64,000 nucleotides of DNA from Fremontodendron californicum (Eukaryota; Streptophyta; Magnoliopsida; Malvales; Malvaceae). The notes under the pieces are model-generated. The model searched no databases, was not told where the DNA came from, and saw nothing but the letters and a program-made list of their open reading frames with translations. Below, one piece after another: positions 22,147-33,504 of this stretch (position 1 is the first letter of the stretch; every line of letters starts with the position of its first letter). The translations under genes and the position numbers were made by a program. The stretch lies in NCBI GenBank assembly GCA_030761205.1, contig JAULJL010000032.1, positions 6,143,134-6,207,133 of the forward strand. Reading direction: 5' to 3'.

Positions 22147-22480
22147 GTTGTCAAAAAATGCTTTGATTATGTAATAGTTTAATATCTCGAAATTGGTATT
22201 TTCATCAGGTTTGCACGTTGAGAGAGGCTTGATGAGTGGATCAAGAGTACTTCTCTTATTATATTAATATAAATTCCTTAAATTACCACAGCTTTGCACA
22301 AAGATTGATTTTCTAGTCATTGAACTTCTTCAACTAGTGAGAAATCCCTAAAAAAAGAAAGGATAAATTAAGATAGAAATGCAAAGATAGAGAGAAAGCA
22401 AAGCAAAGCAGCCTATCACAAAAAGTAGTTATGAACCCATCCTAATATAATAAAAATTTTGCCCCCCATAATTAACTGAT
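22147..22480. other. Downstream region of the PRE gene
   Basis: On the minus strand this follows the PRE stop codon and should contain its 3' UTR. GCAAAGCAAAGCAGCC (about 22396-22411) and an AGAGAGAAAG patch are the only notable words. No other gene is seen. Confidence 0.45.
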
Positions 22481-22634
22481 CTATTGCAGAAGCAAACTAC
22501 GGATTATGGCAGCTTGGGCATTGTCAGCTGTTGCTAGTAGCTCTGATAGTCTCTCGCTAAGATCATCAACCTCTCTATGCAAGCTTCTAATGTAGTTGCA
22601 AGTCTCTTGTAACACTTTGGCAGATGAAACCTGT

Positions 22635-22682
<48 letters not shown>

Positions 22683-23752
22683 ACCATCATTAATCCTTAT
22701 AGTTATTTATCAAAACAAATCCAAACAGCAACTAGGTTTTCCTTTCTTATCATTTCTAAATTTCTTTAATTAAATAAATATTGGCATGAATAACAATCTT
22801 CTGTAGTTATTATCTATCTGTGATCTTCAAGATTAATTGTTAGCAAAGTGGCATAATTAAAAAATAACCTTGAGATACTCCAAATTTTATTAACATTAAT
22901 TCTTCCTTTTGTCGATTAAATAAAAACAAAATATATGCATGGGAAATTGTCTAAATATATATATATAAAAACTATATAAGTCATATTCCATAGCCCCAAT
23001 TTTCTTTTCTTTTCTTTTTTCAGTTAATTATTGCTAGGTCTTAGGTAAACAAGGGTTCGGTCCTTCTTAGTTTCTTAAGAGGTTGAAAATCCTTTTTCAT
23101 GACCTTAATAATTAAGGACTAATTTATCGTTACTGTTCAAAAAAAAAAACTTAAGTTAGAAAATATTTGGGTTAAAAAAAGTGCGTTTAAAAAGTGTAAT
23201 AAAAAAATTTAGTTTAAGAATTTTTAAGTGTTTGGTATTGGTGTGAAAAAATGCTGTGAAGAATTGTAACGTAAAAAAGGAGATATGTTTAAAATAATAA
23301 AAGTCTAGAGATGTAAGGATAATAAAATCATTTTATCCAAAGCATTTTTCAAACCGTAAAAATTTCATTTTCTTGGTTTTTTTATTTGGATTGTCAAACC
23401 ATAATTTTAACCGCAAAAACCAAATTTTTATTACCCGTTTAACATTGCGTTTATGATGAAATATAATTTTTAACTTCAAAAACTGTGTCAACAGCCATAC
23501 TAAGGCCTGAATATAACAAGTTATATCTAGCATCTACAACTCTTTCCACCATCTTAGACTGTTATACCCAAAAAAAAAAACGACAAAGAAAAAAGAACTA
23601 GGTAGCTAGAAGGAGGTTGAAAATACCTTATCTGAGTGCCTGTTACGAATCTCAGGAAGAAGTTGCTGCAATTTAGTAACAAGATCATTGATCTGATCAT
23701 CAGTTATTCTTGAACTTCCTGATTGCCTTGATCTTGATCTTCTGCTAGACAT
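22481..23752 (-). CDS. PRE3: PRE-family atypical (non-DNA-binding) HLH protein, PRE3/TMO7-like, 2 exons, 91 aa
   Basis: Exon 1 is 23627-23752 (42 codons, ATG at 23752-23750). Exon 2 is 22481-22630 (49 codons plus TAG). The 996-bp intron has GT and AG borders. The protein starts MSSRRSRSRQSG and then forms helix 1 (DDQINDLVTKLQQLLPEIR). The intron falls after SDK as in the family, and helix 2 follows (AKVLQETCNYIRSLHREVDDL), ending QAAIIRSLLLQ. It lacks the basic region needed to contact DNA. Family proteins of about 92 aa act in the nucleus by trapping inhibitory HLH proteins such as IBH1, PAR1 and HFR1, and promote cell elongation downstream of brassinosteroid, gibberellin and auxin. The RSRSRQ start and the LLA-x4-AQAA end most resemble Arabidopsis PRE3 (ATBS1/TMO7); the exact paralogue is from memory. 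Confidence 0.95.
22639..22682. repeat. (TA)n microsatellite in the PRE intron
   Basis: About 20 TA units, broken once by TATG, start 8 bp inside the intron from the exon 2 acceptor. A repeat this close to the acceptor, where the pyrimidine tract usually lies, could vary in length and affect splicing. Confidence 0.9.
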
Positions 23753-24259
23753 CTTACTTATTAGGATAATAATAATAATAATAATATAGCTAGGAATTAA
23801 AGAAGAAGTGCTGATTTGTTAGGGTGCAAGCAAATATTGCAAAGCAAGAGATATATATAAATATATGATACAATTAACTTAAAATGAGATGAGCCCAGGA
23901 ACACAAAGGAGTGGTATTGAGGGAGACAAGTTATGGCGGAAGAGATAGTGGGAGAGAAGACAATTTGCATGGGGGAAAAGGAGTTGCTAAAGCTTTGTAT
24001 TTAAATAGAGTTTTGGAGGAAGAAAAAGAAAAACAAAAAACAAAAGAATCAACTCCCTCTGGATTCGCCATACTGTCTTTCTTTGGGTCTGTTCCCAATT
24101 TGCTTTTCAAACTTATTTTTGATCTAAACACTGCTTTCATCTTCTCTCTCTCTTTCTTTCTTTGTGTTTGTCAGTGGCTCAGAGTACACGCAATACCATG
24201 TAATTTTATTATTTTAATCACTGTTAAAACCAAGATTTAAATAATGGCAGCCACGCAAA
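23753..24259 (-). promoter_or_regulatory. 5' UTR and proximal promoter of the PRE gene
   Basis: Read on the minus strand, a TATA-rich stretch (about 23850-23872, TATTTATATATATC) lies about 100 bp before the ATG, a plausible core promoter. A second TATA-like word TATTTAAATA-type sits at about 23998-24007. A CT-rich (AG on minus) microsatellite occurs at about 24143-24160, and an (ATT/AAT)n run at 23765-23785 falls in the 5' UTR. Transcription starts are inferred, not seen. Confidence 0.5.
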
Positions 24260-24528
24260 TAGACTTATTTATGAGTCAAATTGTGATCCGAATTTATTTT
24301 ATTTTATTTTTTATTTAAGTTCGAGTCAGGTCAATTTTAAAATTCATTGTTTAAAATAATATAAAAAATATATAATTAAATTTAAATAAAAAATATTTTT
24401 TTTATTGATGAACATTAATTCGGATCAGGCCGGACCAATCTGAATCAGAAAAATCCTTGTTCAAGCCCGGCCCAATATAAACCGGGTCTGTATGGTCGAA
24501 CGGATAGTCCGACCTTTGAACAGGTCTA
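24260..24528. mobile_element. hAT-like non-autonomous element of the TAGACCTGCTC family, 269 bp
   Basis: The left end TAGACTTATTTATGAGTC pairs with the right end TAGACCTGTTCAAAGGTC (minus strand). The interior has CCGGACCAATC and AAGCCCGGCCC words shared with the copies at 27348, 34140 and 59045. The flanking 8-mers CACGCAAA and GATGCAAT match at only five positions, so this is an old copy. Confidence 0.65.
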
Positions 24529-25284
24529 GATGCAATTATTATTTTACGATTTTAATTTTTTTATTATTAATATTTATCGTAATTGAACTTGAATAATTAA
24601 CGATTCGTAGTGGTTAAGTTCATAATTATAAATTACATGTATATGAATTCAATTTACAATTTGAGAATAATGTTATTCTTTTATAAATAAAAAATCATAA
24701 AGTGTCATAAATTATTTTTAAAAATATTAAAAATAAGCTTTATGATTATAATTATAATTACTATATTTTACAATAAATTATGCAAAATAAAAAATATTTA
24801 CGATCGCGATAGCATACGTTACGTTCGTAATCACGATAATGAAAAAGTGTCCGCTACTATAATTTAAATTGCTGATTAAAACTCAAAAATTCAGCTAATC
24901 ACTTTCTGATCATGATGATGTAATTCATTAATGTTTACTTTAATGCTATTTTATAAAAGTTTGAAATTTAATCGTGAAATATATACAATAAATGTATAAA
25001 AGAAACTTTCATTTTTTTGTGTTAAGTTTATGAATTTTCTTTTAATATTCACTTATGTTATAAGGTTATAAGAGAATAGACCCCAACAAGAAGAAGGATT
25101 TGAGATTCGACCTCAAGTTTGCTAATAATACTTTTGGATTTTTTTGTCAAAGTTTTAAATATATCATTTTAGAATGACAAACTTCGGTCTGCACCTAACT
25201 GATTTCACATTATCTACATTAAATGGAAAGTTTTTTTTTTTTTTTTTAAGTAAGACGTGTGGAGTAAGACGATTTTGATAAATA
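24529..25284. other. AT-rich spacer, no gene seen
   Basis: No coding frame and no clear element border was found. A poly-T run (about 25231-25249) and short palindromic words such as ACGATCGCGAT are present. Confidence 0.45.
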
Positions 25285-25449
25285 CTCACTCTATCTCATC
25301 TCATTTTTTGAAATTACTATTTTATCTCTTAAAATATTTTATATTTTTAATATATATTAAAATTATGTTCATGAATAAATTAAATATATTTTTTATAATA
25401 TTAAATTAAAAATAATTAATAAAAAATAGAAAGAAACGGAGTGAAACGG
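25285..25449. mobile_element. MITE with CTCACTCTATCTC / CCGTTTCACTCCG ends
   Basis: The left end TACTCACTCTATCTCATC and the minus-strand right end TCCGTTTCACTCCGTTTC are imperfect inverted repeats. The internal block TTACTATTTTATCTCTTAAAATATTTTA reappears inverted at about 33135-33190, inside the LINE remnant, so this is a dispersed family. Confidence 0.55.
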
Positions 25450-26062
25450 ATATAGATGTAATCGACATCTATAAAAACAAAAATTTTAAACATGCATGCA
25501 AAAACATCTCCGCTTCACTCAATTACCATCTTATTTTTATATTAGGGTTTTAATTAAAAAAAATTAAAACGAGGGAAAATAAATGAAAAAGAAATTATAA
25601 GAGAAAAAAACAGGGGGAAAATAAATGAAAAAGAAATGAAGCAAGTGAAGATAGAGGAAGTAAAGATGAAGGGAGTTGACTGGTCAAGTCTAAGAAAAGC
25701 AGCAGCACAGCATGTTCTTTGCACCTCACCACCACACGTGTTATCTTGGAGACCCCCAATCCTAAGCCCAAGCGTTGCACTTACACCGATCCTGTTCCAG
25801 GGCAATGGGTTCTTATATTCTCACATCTCACCTCAAACAATATATATAAAAAAGGGTTTTAGTTTTATCCAATTTTTCTTTATGATTTTGTGGCTTTCAT
25901 AGTTCCAATTCATCCTCTTCTTTTTTTTCTTTTTTTTTTCTTTTTATGAGTTTGTGGTTCTCATGGTTCCAATTCTATGCATTGTGCGGTGAATGGCGGT
26001 TAAAGCAAAATTCCACAATGCCATTTTTTATAGGCACCTAAATTCGAAGTAGTATTGAAGCG
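25450..26062. promoter_or_regulatory. GC-richer island with a G-box, no gene found
   Basis: A 150-bp stretch (25675-25825) stands out from its AT-rich surroundings. It contains a perfect G-box CACGTG at 25735-25740 within ACACGTGT, a GTTGAC word at 25675 and TATATATAAAAAAG at about 25842. No convincing coding frame follows on either strand. It lies about 2 kb upstream of the PRE gene and could be a distal control region; G-boxes are bound by PIF and BZR1-type factors that act on PRE genes. This is inference only. Confidence 0.35.
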
Positions 26063-26601
26063 TGTGTTCGGATGAGAGATTTGAATGAGGGATTTTATTT
26101 CAATTAAAGTTTTCAAAAGTTTAAAATTGAATTTACTTGTTTGAGTAAAAAAAAAAGAGAGAATTTTAAAATTTATAAAGAATTTCAAAAGGGGATTTGA
26201 GTTTTAAAATTCTACCTAAAGAGGTGGTTTTTCAAAATTTCTTCAAATCCTCTCTCATTTTATTCCAAAGTGGTCCACTATAAAATACAAAACTAAAAAA
26301 ATAAATTATCATTTATTTAATTATGATATATATTTTTATATTATTAATAATATCTATATATTTTCTAATGATACTCATATTGCATATTTTTTTTATACAT
26401 ATATGTATTTTTATTTTTAATATCATTATTCTTATTTTATAATTATTTTTTTATTTGATGAAATTTCAACTGTCTAAATTTTCTTCTAAAAAAAATTATC
26501 CAAACAAAATAATTACAAATTCTAACATTTTGAAATGATGCATTTTTAAATGCCTTCATTTTAAATTTTTTTAGAATTTTAAAATTTTTCATCCAAACAT
26601 T
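26063..26601. mobile_element. MITE family with TGTTTGGATGAAAAAT-type ends, copy 1
   Basis: The left end TGTTCGGATGAGAGATTTG and the minus-strand right end TGTTTGGATGAAAAATTTT are inverted repeats. Subterminal TCCAAACAAAATAATT and AAATTTCAACTG words recur in the copy at 33505-34075. The interior is AT-rich and non-coding. Confidence 0.6.
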
Positions 26602-26728
26602 GTTCAAATTAGACCATGTATATTAAAATCGAGTTTTTAATGAATCATTCGATTTTCCAAGTTACTATTATTATGTTTGGGTCCCGTTAACAATGCTTAT
26701 AGTCACCAATTAAAAGTTATTTAATAAT

Positions 26729-26996
26729 GAGTTTATATTTAATGCATTGTCACTGTATAAGTCTCATACACTGTCAATAAATCACAATAAAACATATCAT
26801 TAATGAGTAAAACAAAAAATAAGAAAGAGCTTATAAATATATATTAATGAAATGTCTTGTTTCTTTTTATATCGGTTTCTATATTTATTTATAAGCCTTT
26901 CTTTATTTTTTGTTTTACTTATTAATGAGGTGTATTGTTATGGTTTACTGACAGTGTATGAAACTTATACATTGTCAATGCATCAAATATAAACTC
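26729..26996. mobile_element. Long-hairpin MITE, copy 2 (about 115-bp arms)
   Basis: GAGTTTATATTTAATGCATTG at the left pairs with the right end ...CAATGCATCAAATATAAACTC. The pairing continues, with few mismatches, to TAAAACAAAAAATAA near the centre, leaving a loop of roughly 45 bp. Flanks TTTAATAAT and TTTAATTAT differ at one position and may be a 9-bp duplication, pointing to a Mutator-type MITE. Confidence 0.75.
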
Positions 26997-27347
26997 TTTA
27001 ATTATTATTTAAAAAAAGTTATTGTGTTTAATACATTACTTTTACTGAATTAAAAAAAAGTAATGCATTATTACATTTTTTTATTTATAAATATCATCTT
27101 AATCAATGCTTTCCATTATTTTTTTATTAAAATTTTTTATAAGTGGTAGAACTTGAAGCTTTCGCCTTTTAGTTTTATTTTAAAGGCTATGCCATTAAAC
27201 CAAATATATCTTTTATTTAATATTTATTAATATTTAAATTATATATTTAATATTTAAATCTCTTTTTAATTGAACCGACCAATTGAATCGATTGAACCAA
27301 TAACTTTATTCAATTTTTGATCCAATTTTTCATTCATTAACGGCAAC
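26997..27347. other. AT-rich spacer, no gene seen
   Basis: Short unique sequence with an imperfect inverted repeat around TAATGCATTA (27058-27070). A small GC-richer patch (GAACCGACCAATTGAATCG, about 27273) is the start of no recognisable feature. Confidence 0.4.
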
Positions 27348-27948
27348 TAGAGGTGCTCATGGGTCAGGTCATGGTCGGGTTTGGGTCGGGCTTAAGTATG
27401 GTATCAACACCATATATACTTGCCCAAGCCCGGTCCGAAATATGGGTCTCAAATTCTATCTAAGCTCGCCTATATTTGTAAATGAGTAGTCCAAACCCGT
27501 TTAGGCCCGCCCATATTATTTTTTTTCTAAAAAAATTTAAACAAATAATTTATTATTATTTAATTTTTAATAATTTTATCTCTTTTTTTTCTTTTATTAA
27601 GTTCTAAAATATGGATAACTTAAAATATTTTTAAATGTTTACACTATAATATTATATATTTATTTTTTATATGATATAAATTATATAATATATAAAATAT
27701 AAAAATAATATATTATATAAATGAAAAATGGGCCGGGTCAGGCATGCCAAAATCGGGCATTGATTGTTAAAGCCAAGGCCTGGCCCAAAATCGGGCATTA
27801 ATATTATATATTTATTTTTTATATTTTTAAATAGGTCTCATTTTTTTGTCCAAACTCATATTCCAAGCCTAATATTTTTGTTCAAACTCTCCAAAATATG
27901 AGCGGACCTTCGAACTTTGACGAGTAACTTTGCCCTTGAGCAGGTCTA
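27348..27948. mobile_element. hAT-like element of the TAGACCTGCTC family, 601 bp
   Basis: It starts TAGAGGTGCTCATGGGTC and ends ...TTGAGCAGGTCTA (TAGACCTGCTCAA on the minus strand). The subterminal parts carry GGTCGGGCTTAAGTATGG, CAACACCATATATA, GGGTCTCAAATT and AGCCCGGTCCG, all shared with the copy at 34140-34690. The interior is AT-rich without an ORF. Flanking 8-mers are too diverged to call. Confidence 0.7.
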
Positions 27949-29794
27949 ATGTAACTGTCTATTAATTCTTTGATGCCTACCGGTTAATATATATCAACAT
28001 TAATTATTAAACAATTCATTAAACTATGATCTCAAGGCAGGCAGCAGTATCTCCATGATTTACTCTATTAACTAATATAAATATTGCTAATAATTTAATA
28101 CTAAACAGGTTGGCACTTGGCAGATATAATTAATTAAGAAGGGTTTAGTACAATCTTATTGGACGAAATTATATTTAGTGAGAATTTGAAAATTTTAAAC
28201 TTATGTGAGATTGATGCAATCTTGAATAAACCTCGCTATGCTTTGCTTGCTGCCAGTCCATTGAATTTTATATGAAAAAAATTCCTGCATGAAATTGATT
28301 TTTCATAAATACGTGCTTGTGACCTGCCAATAGTAGAAAAGGAGTAGAGTTTTGATTAATTAATGCATATGTAACCATGTCTATGTACGATTAAAAGGGA
28401 TTGTATAAAAAGATTATTTTCTATCAGTTTATATCCCTTCAATTCAAATCATGTAATGTGATCAGATTAAAAAAAAAACTATTTATTATGCATTAAATAT
28501 AATAATTAAATGATAAATTTTATTTTAGCAATTCATTAATGATTCTTGTAATAAATAATTGATTTTTTTTTTTTTAATTTGATTACGTGACATGATTTTA
28601 ATGAAAAAAAATATATTAACGTAAAATAATCGTTTATACAATTATTTCTCGTATGATTAATTATATAATTAACTTTTTCATACCAAATAAGAAAAAAGAA
28701 ATTAGTTCTTCCAGTTTCGAACCTTTTTATATAATCAGATTCTCAAGTAATTGTAGTGAAGTTAAGATCCGATGCACTAGCTAAAGCTTTCAACAAGAAA
28801 TTTCTTAAAAGATAAATTTTGAGTACCTATACCATCTTGCAAGATATTTATTAGTACAAGATTATCAACAATTTTTATAAAGGAAATTGCAATTTGAGAA
28901 TAGTGGAAGAATTGCAGATATTTGAATTCGAATTTCAGACTTATAAATTGTCATCTCTTAAAAATGATTACATAAACTAATTGGATTAAATTTCGGATTT
29001 CGATATCAATTAACTCAATGATTGATGTATTTATATCTTGTTTCAAGAATTGAATTCAAAATTTTTTCCTAAAAAAAAAAAAAAAAGAAAATCAAATTCA
29101 GGTGCTAATGCGTGCTTAGGCCTTGTTTGGTGTTGACTTTCAATACCATGAAAATTCAGTCTCCCGAATGAGACTCAAATATTAAAAAAAAATGAATTTT
29201 CACGGCACTAAAGGTCATTGTCAAATGGACCCTTATCCATTTTATCATGATGTTAAACCAGTGCAACCAGGTAGATAGCAAAATTTTATACCAGGTGGAG
29301 CTTTCTAGAATTAGAAATAATAGCGATTCTCCTGAACCTATATATTATCACTTTGGTAACTTCAAGGACATCGATTCATCAATAAGCAATTATAATAATA
29401 CAAATAAACAAATTAAAAGAGAAACAATATTAGGTCTTTGATGATCAAAGGATCTGATCAATCTCAGATGTTAAATATAGAGTGAGGTGCTCAGCGTGCA
29501 TCTCGATCGGCGCACATGACCTTGATCCAGTGGCCAGCGAGGACTGTGCTCGAAGTCACGAGGACCCTTCATTTCTTTATTTCTTTCTCCCCTCAGTTAG
29601 AAAAACAAAAACAAAAAACAAATAGAATATATACTGATGAGTTTAGACTAAATATTTGAGACTCCCAGAAACATGTAAAGGGATCTTCTTAGCATATGCA
29701 ACTCTGTACGATTTTTGTTCATATTATTTTATTTATTTCTATATAAACTCAATATTGTCTTAAACGTAACATGCATTTGTTTATCTCTTAGATG
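27949..29794. other. Long spacer, no gene; possible MITE and a GC-rich island
   Basis: No coding frame is supported. A possible small MITE lies at about 29107-29232 (inverted AATACCATGAAAATTCA / TGAATTTTCACGGCA). A 90-bp GC-rich island at 29485-29575 (GATCGGCGCACATG, GGCCAGCGAGGACTG) is out of character with its flanks. I do not recognise it and it has no long frame. Poly-T and poly-A runs occur at 28563 and 29071. Confidence 0.4.
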
Positions 29795-29970
29795 TGGTTA
29801 GATTTAATAATTGGTTTACGTATCTCGTATTTTATATTTTTTTATGTCAACCGTGTAAATATAAACACAACACAAATTATTAAATGTGTCAAAATTTTAA
29901 ATACGGATACAATACGTGTATTAAACATTTAATATTAATCGTATTAAACTTATTGTATTATGTCATGTTT
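29795..29970. repeat. Dispersed repeat, copy 1 (ACACAAC/ATACGTGTATTAAAC family)
   Basis: The words TGTAAATATAAACACAACACAAATTATTAAATGTG and TTTTAAATACGGATACAATACG align by eye with the inverted sequence at 49595-49812 downstream of the MAG2-like gene. Terminal repeats were not resolved, so the class is unknown. Confidence 0.5.
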
Positions 29971-31459
29971 TCATATGGTGTCCAAAATTAACAAATCTAA
30001 ATATGACCAATATATTAATGAAAGATCTCATTTTCTGTCTTTTGTCTTAATTTCGCTCATCTTTAAGTCGGTGAAGGGAGACCTTGGAATGGTGAGCTGA
30101 GCTGAGATGATTGATTAAGGCTTAATTACTTAATTAAGCAAGATTTTAACCGTCGAAATTAACTGATAGACACCGACCAGAAGAGGGTGCATGAAGATTG
30201 TTTTAGTTTAATAAGTTAGAAATGTGGGAACCTAAGCTAGACCTGCTTAAGCTAGACCCTGCTCAAGAGCAGGGAAAAGCATGCACCAATCAATTGAGTC
30301 AAAGACTCTTGTGTAACTATAATTATAATTGTCAAAAAAAAAATTATAATTATAGTTATAGTTATAGCACAAAATTTTGTTGGCGTTGGAGAGATTTTGG
30401 TCAACAGCCAAGCCTATATTTATAAATTACAGTAAACATATGATGTCAAAATTAAACTAGAAAATTCGTGGAAGAATTAATCATCATCTTCTAAAAGGTT
30501 GTTTCCAGAGAAAGTCCTTAATTAGCATTCGTTTCCATTAACTCAATTCGATATTGGTTTTCAATCGAATGTAGACAGCTTTGTTGATGTTTTTTTTAGT
30601 GACAAGTTCACCTGCCTGACGATCTAGTCTTAGGTGGTTTCGGGTTCCTGTTGAGATAGAAAGAGAGGTAAGAGGGCATCGGAGTTGGGCCTCCGAGACA
30701 CAGTCCGACGCTAAATCAGTAAAGGATTAAGGGAAAGTGGTGGGGGCTGAAAGGATGTTGGAGAATTGTATATGTTTTAGTGTGTATATATCTATCCGAG
30801 AAGAACTTTTATTTGGTTATTTATATCTAGATCGGGGCATTCTTGAAGACGCCACGTGTTGTCTGCTGATGTAGTTTGATGATTTTAGATATGAGCGGCC
30901 TTCTCTCGACAGTGAAACTCGACTTTAACCTCTGTTAAACAAGATGATGGCCACATTTCTTATGTACTGTTGACTTCAACTAACTTGTGCTTTAATAGGC
31001 TTAACAAGCTTTTCTCAGGGCTAATCATTTCAAGCCATGCAGCTTCACATATATACTTTATCTTCTTGTTGAAAACTTTTATCAGCACTTTAAATATTGC
31101 TTTATTAACTACACATATACTTTTTACTACAAGAAAGCTGTATTAATATTTGAACGTACATAACCTAGAATGACACTTGATGACTGAAAATTTAGAAGTT
31201 AGAACCATATATATTTATCTTATTTTTTGGTTGAATTGGAAATTGCATCAAGAAACTAACATAGGTTGAGGTACATAATAGTTCTTGCCCAATCACGGGT
31301 TAACAAGTCAAATAAATTCAGGTACATGATTAAAGACGAACCCGGAGCTTAGCTCATTTAATTCATGCAACCACTTTTAAAAATGTAGCATCTAGCAGGA
31401 TTTCGAATCTCAATATCAGTAATTCATTCTTCTATCTCTAGATTGCGATATCTTTTGTA
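29971..31459. other. Spacer, no gene; unidentified higher-GC segment
   Basis: No credible gene. A perfect inverted repeat AACTATAATTATAATTGTC / AATTATAATTATAGTT lies at about 30315-30363. The segment 30600-30960 is richer in GC and contains TCCGACGCTAAATCAGTAAAGG, a word typical of some plant LTR or MULE remnants. Its borders could not be found. Confidence 0.4.
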
Positions 31460-32814
31460 CCTACATAGGAATTAGCCTTCTTTAGAAAGAGTATCAAGAC
31501 ATGAGTTGGCCTCTCTATAGGCTATAGCTGTGAAGGACTTTGAAATCATCAAATCTCTTGAAGAGTGTTCCTGCAAGTGCAATCCACAGCAATGAGAGAG
31601 AAATATATTACTATCATTAGCATATATAGCACCACAAAGAAGAGATTTGATAGATAAGGCATCCACTTGAAGCTCAATTTTTAGAATATATTCCCAGATG
31701 TAATGCTAATTTCAGACCATCCCTAACTAGCTATCCAGAGTTCTGCCATAACATTTTTACAGCAACCAAGGCTTCTGATAAATCCTGAGACAAGGTGTTA
31801 GCTCCTGGATTACCAATGGAGCTGGGTCCATCAGTACCGTTCCAAGTAAAAGCCTCAGAACTAATATTGTGGCAAGGTTTTGGTTGGCAATTTGAAAGAG
31901 CAAAATGATTGTTGCCAAGGATCCTTCCTTGAGCAATATTATCAAAACAGATTGTGTTTCTCGAAAGCCAAATACCCCAAATTAATAAGAAGAGGAAAAA
32001 AGAAAAGCCCAAGGAATGCGAGGATTATTGATAAAAATACGGGCAGAGCGGTTTGTATGTAACCATGCATGAAGGGAGATTTAGGGAAAAGGATGGTTTC
32101 AAGGAGGCAAGAACAGAACAGGCCAACTGTCCCAGAGACGCTTAGGGATTGGGTAGTCTCTTAAAAGGTGGATGTGGATACAAGTTTCGGGTGCTGAGCC
32201 TGAGAGACACAAAGGGGGCCGGCAGATGTCACACCCAAACATATGGCGCGCTCAAGTAGTAAACTTCTGACAAGCAGTCCGTCAAGGCAACATTTCCAAA
32301 TGAAGAACTGGATTTCTGGGATTATATGTGATTTCCGGATCCAAGTCCATTGATCATTATGCATGTCATTCGGTGGCAAGTTCATAAACACTAGAGAGCC
32401 ATGTTATACGGACTCTTTATTTTTTTTTTTAAGTATTCGCATCTGATATTTATGTCCGATATATATTCGAATATAAATATGGAGTATAATCTTTCAAATA
32501 TATAAGAAAACTTAAAAAAAAAAAAAATTGACTATACCCATATCGAACACATATTCATAGAAGACACTCACCTCCAAATTCAAGAAACAAAACTAGAGTG
32601 TGAGAAAATGTCATGCTTTGAAAATGGCCAGAAGATGGCATCTTGCGAGTCATTAAACTACAAGAAAGGAATTGCATGGAGAAAATCCATTGTATCTTAG
32701 GGAAAATATTCCAAGTGCTTTTTTATCTGTTTAAGATCTGCGTAATAGTCATTGTTGCTTCCTCAGGTTGGAGTGGTTCATGAACAAGGCCTTGTAAGGG
32801 ACTCATACCTAGGG

Positions 32815-33195
32815 ATGGCAATGGAGCGGAGTGACGGTGGATATTGCTTTATTCACTTCCGTTTTACTCTTGTATGGATGTTAGAAACATCCGCCTCCAT
32901 GAATGTCGGTTACATTCATAATCGCTCCATGTTGCTCCACTCTGCTATATTTCAATTTTTTATTAATTATTTTTAACTTAATTTGTAAAAAATTATATTA
33001 TAATTTATTCATGAACATAACTTTAATATATAAAATTCTTTAATATATATAATATACATATATATATATATATATACCAAAAGCATATATATAAAATATT
33101 AGTATATATGTAATTTTAGTATATAAAATATATACTAACAATATAAGAGAAAATGTAAAATATTTTAAGAGATAAAATAGTAATTTTAAAAAACG
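32815..33195. mobile_element. MITE inside the LINE remnant (GGGATGGCAATGGAGCGG end)
   Basis: The left end CTAGGGATGGCAATGGAGCG and the right end ...AAACGGAAGGGGAACTG bracket AT-rich, non-coding DNA. The block at about 33135-33190, inverted, matches the element at 25285-25449. A (TA)n run lies at 33057-33076. LINE-like coding sequence resumes at about 33205. Confidence 0.5.
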
Positions 33196-33504
33196 GAAGG
33201 GGAACTGTCCAATCTTCCTCCCTTAAAATTGATTCTCGATCCGTTCTGCATGACCCATCTAAACCCTTTGGCGACAATCTTTTCACTGGCAGCCATTCCT
33301 TTCCAAATCAAGGAAGCATTTCTACTAGAATTCCGAGAGAGGTATATTTTTCACGCATTAGGAGTGCCCAAGTGGCTTGATGATCATGAAGGAAGCGCCA
33401 TACAAGCTTTGCCATGAACTTCAAAGTTCTAGGCCTTGACTCCCAATTCCATGTCCACCCAGATTTATGGGCTTGGGAACAGTTGGTTAACCAACAGATG
33501 CGGT

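Noticed and set aside
23911..24240. A 109-codon plus-strand ORF upstream of PRE
   Set aside because: It lies in the PRE promoter on the opposite strand, has low-complexity composition and shows no recognisable motif.
29247..29441. Short ORFs in 29247-30425 as genes
   Set aside because: They have random composition, no splice context and no motif. The second (30222-30425) includes an inverted repeat of ATAATTATAATT.
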